A stretch of 64,000 bases of DNA from DAOULY01 sp034414595 (GTDB taxonomy: Bacteria > Chloroflexota > Dehalococcoidia > SZUA-161 > JAUWZY01): contig DAOULY010000018.1 in assembly GCA_034414595.1 (NCBI GenBank), positions 4,640 through 68,639 of the forward strand, in the 5' to 3' direction. Positions 58,695 through 64,000 of this stretch are shown piece after piece. The notes beneath the pieces were generated by a model. That model searched no databases. It was not told the DNA's origin and saw nothing but the letters and a program-made list of their open reading frames with translations. How positions within the stretch are numbered: position 1 is the first letter of the stretch; every line of letters begins with the position of its first letter. Position numbers and translations under genes: made by a program.

Positions 58695-59186
58695 ATGAAA
58701 AAGAAGATATTGGCGATCAGCTTGGTGCTGGCAATTGCTCTGAGCGCGCTCGGTGTTGGCTATGCCCTGTGGTCTGACACTCTGACCATCAGCGGCACTG
58801 TGAACACCGGTAGCGTCGGCGTAGAGTGGAGCCCCGCCCAGTGCAGCGATAACGAGACCAAGGACGTCAGCAGTGTAACTGCCGATATAGTCGGTAAGGA
58901 GCTCATAATCACGGTGAACAACGCCTACCCGTGCGTCACCTACACGGTGCTTGCTGACATCCATTGCACTGGCAGCGTACCGGTGCACCTGCAGGGCATC
59001 GTCCTGGAAGGCGTGCCTGGTTGTGCCGAGGTTACTGTGACCGATGTTGTTGGGGTACAGCTCCACTACTGTGATTCTATCGACGTGCTTATAACGATCC
59101 ACCTGGACAACACTGCGCCTCAGGGTTCTGTGCTGAGCTTCAGTGCAAGCGTGGATGCATACCAGTACAACGAGTCTCCAGTGTAA
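58695..59186 (+). CDS. TasA/camelysin-like secreted fibre subunit 2
   Basis: 163 residues. The signal region KKILAISLVLAIALSALGVGYALWSDTLTISGTVNTG is nearly identical to subunit 1. The mature part is shorter, with ELIITVNNAYPCVTYT, GSVPVHLQGIVLEG, VGVQLHYCDS and QGSVLSFSASVDAYQYNES. Several cysteines (QCSDNET, YPC, IHCTG, GCAEV, YCD) could form disulfides. GGAGGGAGGTGATC precedes the ATG. A gap of 160 bases with a hairpin separates it from subunit 1. Confidence 0.83.
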   Translation: MKKKILAISLVLAIALSALGVGYALWSDTLTISGTVNTGSVGVEWSPAQCSDNETKDVSSVTADIVGKELIITVNNAYPCVTYTVLADIHCTGSVPVHLQGIVLEGVPGCAEVTVTDVVGVQLHYCDSIDVLITIHLDNTAPQGSVLSFSASVDAYQYNESPV

Positions 59187-59205
59187 TTGAGCGGTGATAA
59201 ATAAT

Positions 59206-59224
59206 GGGGGGCCTTGTGCCCCCC
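59206..59224 (+). terminator. GC hairpin between subunits 2 and 3
   Basis: GGGGGGC-CTTGT-GCCCCCC, 19 bases after the subunit 2 stop codon. No T-tract: probably an attenuating or mRNA-protecting hairpin, not a full terminator. Confidence 0.55.
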
Positions 59225-59314
59225 GCCCACCGCGAGGTTACACAGGTGGACAAGCACCAAGGAAGATCAAAAGAAAGGAACCAAGGAAGGAGAAAAACCC
59301 TAAAGGGTAACGAC

Positions 59315-60013
59315 ATGAAGACCAAAGCTGGGATACTCTGCTTGGTGTTGGTGTTGTGCCTGATCAGCAGTGCCGTCGGCCTGGCCCTTTGGTCCGACAC
59401 GCTGACCGTCTCGGGTACAGTGAGCACGGGTAATATCGACCCCGTATTCACTGCTGCCGTGAGCAACGATGACGGCGTGGCGGACGTCAACTTCGACCCC
59501 GATGATGACGGGGCCGATCCGGAAGAGCCGCAAATGGCAGGCGTGCCCTGCGTGAGATACTTAGGCGATAGCGCCAGTACCAGTGTAGGGTTCAGCGACA
59601 AGGAGCTCAGTGTGAGCCTTGTGGAGGCGTTTCCCAGCTACTATCCCACTGTGTGGTATGACATAACTAATGAGGGCACCGTGCCGGTCGCCCTTCAGGC
59701 CATATGGCTTGATATCAACGGGAATGACCAGTACGATGCCGGCGAGGATGTCGTTCCATGCACCCTTTACTATCTCGACTTGCTGGACTATGATGGGACT
59801 CCTCTGGCGAATCCAGTGATGGATACCACGCTGGACACGGATGATGACCTGATGGTCCATGTAACCGGGTTAGTGATAGGTGATGAGCTCGATGCGGGCC
59901 AGACGGTGACTGGAGACCTTCACCTGCATGTGGAGGACGGAGCGCCACCCGAGGCCTCGATGGGCTTCACGCTGAAACTGTTGTTCGTACAGTACAACGA
60001 GTATCAGCCGTGA
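59315..60013 (+). CDS. TasA/camelysin-like secreted protein 3
   Basis: 232 residues from ATG 59315 (AAGGG upstream; a longer frame starts at 59204 inside the hairpin). Signal region KAGILCLVLVLCLISSAVGLALWSDTLTVSGTVSTG. The mature domain has an acidic insert DPDDDGADPEEP, the ELSVSLVEAFPSYYPTVWYDITNEGTVPVAL core and the closing MGFTLKLLFVQYNEYQP. The acidic DINGNDQYDAGED segment resembles a calcium-binding loop. Longer than subunits 1 and 2, it may be a minor or capping protein. Confidence 0.8.
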   Translation: MKTKAGILCLVLVLCLISSAVGLALWSDTLTVSGTVSTGNIDPVFTAAVSNDDGVADVNFDPDDDGADPEEPQMAGVPCVRYLGDSASTSVGFSDKELSVSLVEAFPSYYPTVWYDITNEGTVPVALQAIWLDINGNDQYDAGEDVVPCTLYYLDLLDYDGTPLANPVMDTTLDTDDDLMVHVTGLVIGDELDAGQTVTGDLHLHVEDGAPPEASMGFTLKLLFVQYNEYQP

Positions 60014-60062
60014 TGAAGGCAGCCATGTGTATGAAGTTACAGAAAAAACAGCACGCCGGACA

Positions 60063-60077
60063 GGGGCGATTCGCCCC
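60063..60077 (+). terminator. Small GC hairpin between subunits 3 and 4
   Basis: GGGGCGATTCGCCCC forms a short self-complementary stem in the 88-base gap. Confidence 0.4.
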
Positions 60078-60101
60078 GGCCCGTAAGGAAGGAGAGGAAA
60101 C

Positions 60102-60920
60102 ATGAAAATGTCTCTCCGCCGGGCAGGGGTTCTTATGCTGGTGCTCATCATATGTCTGTCTGTTCTTGGGGTGGCAATGGGACTATGGTCCGACACCCTG
60201 GACATCACGGGAACGGTAGAAACCGGAACCTTTGGAGGGCCCGGTGGGGCCTACTTCATAGGTTTCGTGGACGTAAGTTCCTCCGACGGCTACGGCACGA
60301 GGGAGGGCCCGTGGCTATATCCGCCAGACGGTACGCCACCGCTTGGATACACATTCGATGATAGTTCAGGGCTTGACCAGACCTGTATCTGGAACTTGGG
60401 TCTAAACGAGCCCTACCAGGGCAGCATATCGACGCTGAACAAAGACGTCGGGGTGACCCATGTTGATTTGCCAGCGGCGTTTAACATGGGGTACATCACC
60501 GAGGAATATGCGCCTGGCCAGTATGCGGATGTGTACTTCTACTCTCATGCCGAAGTCATTGTTGAAAACGTATACCCTTGCTACTACGTAGAGGTTGAGT
60601 TCACGATAAAGAACGGGGGAAGGCTGCCTGTGTGGATCATCGGGTGGCAAGTTGAGACCGAAATGGGTAACTTCTATTTCGGCGACTACCATCCGGAATG
60701 GCCACTGCCTCCGGATTATCCCGGCGGTAGTTACACGGCGAGCTACGACAATCCATACAACATACAGTTTGTGGATTCCGGTGCCCCGATAGTGCTGGAA
60801 CCCCTCGACACCGAGGAGTTCACGCTATACCTGCATATCGAGCAACCCGCGGAGCAGGGGCATACCTATAACTTCCTCGTCACTCTGTTTGCCACTTCGG
60901 TGACAAGCAATGACGTATGA
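60102..60920 (+). CDS. TasA/camelysin-like secreted protein 4
   Basis: 272 residues. Signal region SLRRAGVLMLVLIICLSVLGVAMGLWSDTLDITGTVETG. A large mature domain is rich in Gly, Tyr and Pro (YFIGFVDVSSSDGYGTREGPWLYPPDG), then the family core EVIVENVYPCYYVEVEFTIKNGGRLPVWIIGW and the closing HIEQPAEQGHTYNFLVTLFA. AAGGAGAGGAAAC precedes ATG 60102. The inserted N-terminal region of the mature domain is not found in the other members. Confidence 0.8.
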   Translation: MKMSLRRAGVLMLVLIICLSVLGVAMGLWSDTLDITGTVETGTFGGPGGAYFIGFVDVSSSDGYGTREGPWLYPPDGTPPLGYTFDDSSGLDQTCIWNLGLNEPYQGSISTLNKDVGVTHVDLPAAFNMGYITEEYAPGQYADVYFYSHAEVIVENVYPCYYVEVEFTIKNGGRLPVWIIGWQVETEMGNFYFGDYHPEWPLPPDYPGGSYTASYDNPYNIQFVDSGAPIVLEPLDTEEFTLYLHIEQPAEQGHTYNFLVTLFATSVTSNDV

Positions 60921-60998
60921 CGACCGTGATGATACTCAGATAGAGGTAGGGAGTAAAAGCTTATGACCCCTGTCGATGACGGCAGGAAAGAGACTGAG

Positions 60999-61029
60999 AG
61001 CGGGGTAGGGGTTCTACCCCTACCCCGCT
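60999..61029 (+). terminator. 14-bp perfect hairpin between subunits 4 and 5
   Basis: AGCGGGGTAGGGGT (60999-61012), loop TCT, ACCCCTACCCCGCT (61016-61029), then TCGGCC. It lies just before the start of subunit 5. Very stable, no T-tract. Confidence 0.6.
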
Positions 61030-61042
61030 TCGGCCCAAGGAC

Positions 61043-61975
61043 ATGATGAGAATAGCAATTATCTTAATGGTTCTGATAATAGCGCTGGCAAGCGCCGGGA
61101 TGGGCTATGCCAGGTGGAGCAGTACGCTGGATATAAGCGGCAGCGTGACTCTGGGCGAACTGATAGACTGCTTCAGGAACGTGAGATGCACAGAGTGGCC
61201 CGAGGCGCTTGGGAAAGATGTGGGCAACTGCGCGGCGTACCTGGTCGATCCTCATACCATGCAAGTGACTATTAACAATGGATACCCGTGCTACGGCCTA
61301 ACCGTCGACTTTGAGGTAACCAATAGTGAGTCCATACCAGTGGTAATTAGAGAGATAATAATCGCCCCGGACAACTTCACAAATGGAGTAGAAGTCTCAG
61401 TAGACGTGCTCCAGATATTTGAGGGGCTGCAGATAGACCCTGGCAGTTTTGCTACCGGCCAGCTTGACGTACATGTGGAGCAGGCGGCGCAGCAGAATTT
61501 CCAGTATACCTTCACTGTGACCATACACCTGGCCCAGTGGGCTCCCGGCGGCACCATGGGCTTCTGGAAGAACTGGGACAGGCATAACACCTTCACTGAG
61601 GAAGAGATAAACGGCTGGCTGGCAGCTATAGACGCTGATTCAGACTGGCTGGTGACTGACATGGACGATGACGGCGACATCGATGTCGACGATATGGTAG
61701 CCACTATAGAAGGGCATAACAAGGATGCGACCATGGAGGAGAAGTTCCTTGCTCAGTACCTGTGCACCAGGCTCGACATCGAGGCGGCCACAATAAGTGC
61801 TGGTGTCCATGATATCAGCGACTATGACCCCGGTGATTATCTGGGACTGGGAGGCTCGGGCACACTGGCTGAGATTATCGCCGCCATCGAGGGCAAGTAC
61901 GGCACATCGCCCACGAGCTACCAGTATGGTATAATGCATAATATCTGTGATGCGTTGAACAATGTTGAGATCTAG
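61043..61975 (+). CDS. TasA/camelysin-like protein 5 with GFWKNW and EF-hand-like C-terminal region
   Basis: 310 residues. Signal region RIAIILMVLIIALASAGMGYARWSSTLDISGSVTLG, then the family core TMQVTINNGYPCYGLTVDFEVTNSESIPVVIREI and the closing NFQYTFTVTIHLAQWAPGGTMGFWKNWDRHN. From about residue 180 a different domain follows: GFWKNW, EEEINGWLAAID, and an EF-hand/dockerin-like loop DMDDDGDIDVDDM that could bind calcium, then helical segments to the end. It may terminate, anchor or nucleate the fibre. The start may be either of two adjacent ATGs (61043, 61046). Confidence 0.8.
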   Translation: MMRIAIILMVLIIALASAGMGYARWSSTLDISGSVTLGELIDCFRNVRCTEWPEALGKDVGNCAAYLVDPHTMQVTINNGYPCYGLTVDFEVTNSESIPVVIREIIIAPDNFTNGVEVSVDVLQIFEGLQIDPGSFATGQLDVHVEQAAQQNFQYTFTVTIHLAQWAPGGTMGFWKNWDRHNTFTEEEINGWLAAIDADSDWLVTDMDDDGDIDVDDMVATIEGHNKDATMEEKFLAQYLCTRLDIEAATISAGVHDISDYDPGDYLGLGGSGTLAEIIAAIEGKYGTSPTSYQYGIMHNICDALNNVEI

Positions 61976-61988
61976 CGGAGTGACGAGT

Positions 61989-63191
61989 ATGGGCCGAGGG
62001 GTGGCAGGTGTTGGGGACATGCTACGAAGGCGCAATTCGAGGATAGCACTGGAGCTGGGGGGTGTTCTCGGGCTGCTGCTGCTGATCTATTTCTTCAGCG
62101 GCTTCCATTTACCTCGCGGTCTGAGCGCTTTTACCCAGGTATATGTGATCTATCCCATACTCTGGGGCCTGCTGGCTACCGTCACCGTGCTCGTGGCGCG
62201 GTACGGTGAGCTGGCGAAGCTGCGCTACACCAGGTCCCTCCTCTGGGTTGCGCTCCTGGTCGGGGGCTTTCAGGTAGCCTGCCTGGTGGTTGCGGGGCTC
62301 ATGACCAGCTTTGGCAAGAGTCCCTACTCTCATTCTCTGTATGGATCGTTCCTCAACGTCGTCTTTTTCGGCACCGCACTGGTGGGCATGGAGTTCGCCA
62401 GGTCCTACCTGCTGAATGTGTTTAGCCAGCGATATACCACCCTGGTGCTGGTGGGGATAGCCGTGTTATTCACCTTTGTGAGCATTCCGATGTCCAGGCT
62501 CACCGGCGGTAATTTCACGCTCGCCTTTGCCATCGGGACCTGCCTCCCGCTGCTGGCCCGAAACATGGTGGCCACTTTCCTGTCTTGGACGACGGGAGGG
62601 CCGATAGCAGCTATTGCCTATGTGTTCGTATTGGAGTTCTTTGAGTGGTTTTCGCCCATTCTGCCCGACCTCATCTGGCCGATGAGCGCTTTCGCCGGCA
62701 CAGTAGCCCCGATCATAGGTCTGCTGGTGATCCAGGGCCTGGCCCGTGAGTCTGCAGTGCCGAGGGGATTTGAGGCCGAGAAAAAGGCTAAAGGGCGGCG
62801 CTCATCTCTGATAGGCTGGGCGGTGACGGGCCTTATTGCGGTGGTCATAATCTGGTTCACCTTCGGGCTGCTGGGCTTCAGCCCTGTGGTGGTAGCCAGC
62901 GGAAGCATGAGTCCCGCTATCAATGTAGGTGATGTAGTCATAGTGAGAGAGGTGGCGGTGGAGGATATCCAGGTCGGCGATGTTATCCAGTACAAGCAAG
63001 GAAACGATGCTATAATTCACCGGGTCATAGAGATTCGACAGCAGAGTTCCCCGGTGTTCATCTGCCAAGGTGATGCCAACGCTACGCCCGACTTCAAGCC
63101 AGTGTACCCCAACCAGGTAATGGGCAGGGTCTCGTTCACGGTGCCCAAGGTGGGCTGGGCGTCCATATGGCTCAAGAACCTCTTTAGTTAA
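61989..63191 (+). CDS. Polytopic SipW/Sec11-type signal peptidase I
   Basis: 400 residues. The first 250 residues form about seven membrane helices with no recognised family. A further helix (about 274-297) leads into the S26 peptidase domain: catalytic Ser306 in ASGSMSPAINVGD, His344 in AIIHRVIEI (the Ser-His type of SipW, archaeal and ER peptidases, not the Ser-Lys type) and GDANATPD with Asp362. Ordinary SipW has about 190 residues, so the N-terminal membrane domain is an addition. CGGAG 9 bases before ATG 61989 sets the start. It is the last gene of the TasA-like operon and probably processes its products. Confidence 0.87.
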   Translation: MGRGVAGVGDMLRRRNSRIALELGGVLGLLLLIYFFSGFHLPRGLSAFTQVYVIYPILWGLLATVTVLVARYGELAKLRYTRSLLWVALLVGGFQVACLVVAGLMTSFGKSPYSHSLYGSFLNVVFFGTALVGMEFARSYLLNVFSQRYTTLVLVGIAVLFTFVSIPMSRLTGGNFTLAFAIGTCLPLLARNMVATFLSWTTGGPIAAIAYVFVLEFFEWFSPILPDLIWPMSAFAGTVAPIIGLLVIQGLARESAVPRGFEAEKKAKGRRSSLIGWAVTGLIAVVIIWFTFGLLGFSPVVVASGSMSPAINVGDVVIVREVAVEDIQVGDVIQYKQGNDAIIHRVIEIRQQSSPVFICQGDANATPDFKPVYPNQVMGRVSFTVPKVGWASIWLKNLFS

Positions 63192-63308
63192 TCCTCAGTT
63201 AAAGATTCTTCGCTCTGGCTCAGAATGACGACTCATTGGGCTTAACCTCAGAATAGCATTGGGCTAAGCCTGTAACCACATGGACTTGAGCTGCGGTTGT
63301 GTTACTGC

Positions 63309-64000
63309 TTAGTTTGTTGGATTGCTACCACCGGTGCCTGTGCCCCCGCGCCGCCTCAGCAATAGCACTGTAACTGCGACTGCTACTCCCACACCGGCCA
63401 CACCACCGATGATGCCGCCGATGAGCCCCATGCTCGAGGAAGAGCCATCGGAGGTAGTATCCCCATCAGTGGTGGTAACGGTGGTGGTGAAGGAAGTCTC
63501 CGTTGACCAGTCGGACCACTCGGAGTGGTTGTCCTGGTGCCTCACCTGCCAGTAGTATCTGGTGTTATCGCTAAGAGTCCCTGAAGGAATGGCGATCTGG
63601 GTCAGGTTGGAGGTATCGGTGCCGCTGTCGTAGATGGGGCTGGAGTAGTTGCCTGAGGTGGTAGTTATCCGCCACTGGGAGGCGGTATGAGTGTCGCCGG
63701 CATCGGAGTCGGAGAACGCCGAGGACTGCAGCGTCGGTGTCACGCTGACACCGGTGGCATCATCGCTCGGTGAGGTGTTGCTCGGCGTGTTTGGTGCAGT
63801 ATTGGGCGTAGCGCTGGTGGTGAAGTCCCACACCGGCCCCGATGTAGATGCGCCATGATTATCACTGGCTTCGATCTTCCAGTAGTAGTGAGTGTTGTAG
63901 CTCAGCGTGCCCGGATCATATGTTGTCCCTGCTACATCAGTTATGACCAGCGGCGGGCTGGGGTCGGGGCCGAAGTAAATATTGTAGGTCACCGTATCTC
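63309..64000 (-). CDS. Surface protein with fibronectin-III-like repeats and C-terminal membrane anchor (5' end cut by the window)
   Basis: The visible part (about 230 residues) runs off the right edge; the frame is open to 64000. Two Fn3-like modules are seen: VTYNIYFGPDP..YYWKIEASDNHG..PVWDFTT, and TPTLQSSAFSDSDAGDTHTASQWRIT..YYWQVRHQDNHSEWSDWS. A Thr/Ser/Asp-rich linker follows, then the membrane helix MGLIGGIIGGVAGVGVAVAVTVLLL with RRRGG at the end. It is likely an externally displayed adhesion or scaffold protein. Convergent with the signal peptidase gene, 117 bases away. Confidence 0.82.
   Translation of the reverse strand, partial: DTVTYNIYFGPDPSPPLVITDVAGTTYDPGTLSYNTHYYWKIEASDNHGASTSGPVWDFTTSATPNTAPNTPSNTSPSDDATGVSVTPTLQSSAFSDSDAGDTHTASQWRITTTSGNYSSPIYDSGTDTSNLTQIAIPSGTLSDNTRYYWQVRHQDNHSEWSDWSTETSFTTTVTTTDGDTTSDGSSSSMGLIGGIIGGVAGVGVAVAVTVLLLRRRGGTGTGGSNPTN

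Noticed and set aside
1..64000. tRNA, rRNA, CRISPR array, insertion sequence
   Set aside because: I saw no cloverleaf with a conserved TTCRANY arm, no rRNA segments, no regularly spaced repeats and no transposase; a dedicated search was not possible.

Overview
The window is bacterial chromosome with no rRNA, tRNA, CRISPR array or insertion sequence that I could see. The gene content suggests a strictly anaerobic sediment-type Chloroflexota (Dehalococcoidia-like) bacterium. It has a dnaJ-hspR pair, a 47-residue DUF5679 zinc ribbon, a tungsten-type aldehyde:ferredoxin oxidoreductase, a UbiD-type decarboxylase, a split PEP-synthase pair, rubrerythrin and a Dps-like ferritin, and pilin-like proteins with SipW-type signal peptides. 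The lineage is inference from family content, not a database match.

Layout. 1-6.5 kb: chaperone genes hspR (cut by the left edge) and dnaJ on the minus strand, then a plus-strand housekeeping run (MtaB-type tRNA methylthiotransferase, CorC/CNNM-type membrane protein, DUF2344 protein, histidine phosphatase, TilS). 6.9-18.6 kb: a type IV pilus operon headed by a cyclic-di-GMP-I riboswitch: HTH protein, major pilin, PAS kinase plus receiver, PilB, PilC, three minor pilin-like proteins (one with a duplicated lectin-like module), PilO-like, a PilM-PilN fusion, then a receiver-kinase plus receiver. 18.7-31 kb: catabolic genes (UbiD decarboxylase, epimerase, DMT exporter, ferredoxin plus AOR, PEP-utilising mobile-domain protein, dCMP deaminase, small kinase, SDR) and an orphan TasA-like secreted protein. 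31.5-38 kb: oxidative-stress genes (rubrerythrin, DUF255 protein, Dps-like ferritin, Fur/PerR) and regulators (AraC-GyrI, and a MarR/methyltransferase pair sharing an operator). 38.6-44 kb: PpsA/PpsB-like split PEP synthase, an MBL hydrolase, catalase. 44-50 kb: small unknown genes and a minus-strand signalling operon (7TM-PAS-PAS kinase, receiver, receiver-kinase) behind a second c-di-GMP-I riboswitch. 50-54.4 kb: an epimerase, and an HTH protein, small ORF and repeat-bearing subtilase behind a third c-di-GMP-I riboswitch. 54.6-63.2 kb: three OmpR-type regulators (one missing most of its DNA-binding domain), five TasA/camelysin-like secreted proteins and a 400-residue polytopic SipW/Sec11-type signal peptidase. 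The right edge cuts a membrane-anchored fibronectin-III protein.

How it works together (inference). Three c-di-GMP-I aptamers, each followed by a terminator-like hairpin, sit upstream of a pilus operon, a sensor-kinase operon and a secreted-protease operon. This suggests that c-di-GMP coordinates the cell surface, although no GGDEF or EAL gene is in the window. The 57-63 kb block looks like a self-contained surface-fibre system: a regulator preceded by about eight helically phased CACCG repeats, five subunits separated by GC-rich hairpins, and a dedicated signal peptidase. Remnants of subunit genes lie in antisense orientation behind the two upstream regulators. This block is my best candidate for an undescribed system. 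The UbiD, AOR and Pps-like genes together suggest anaerobic aromatic metabolism.
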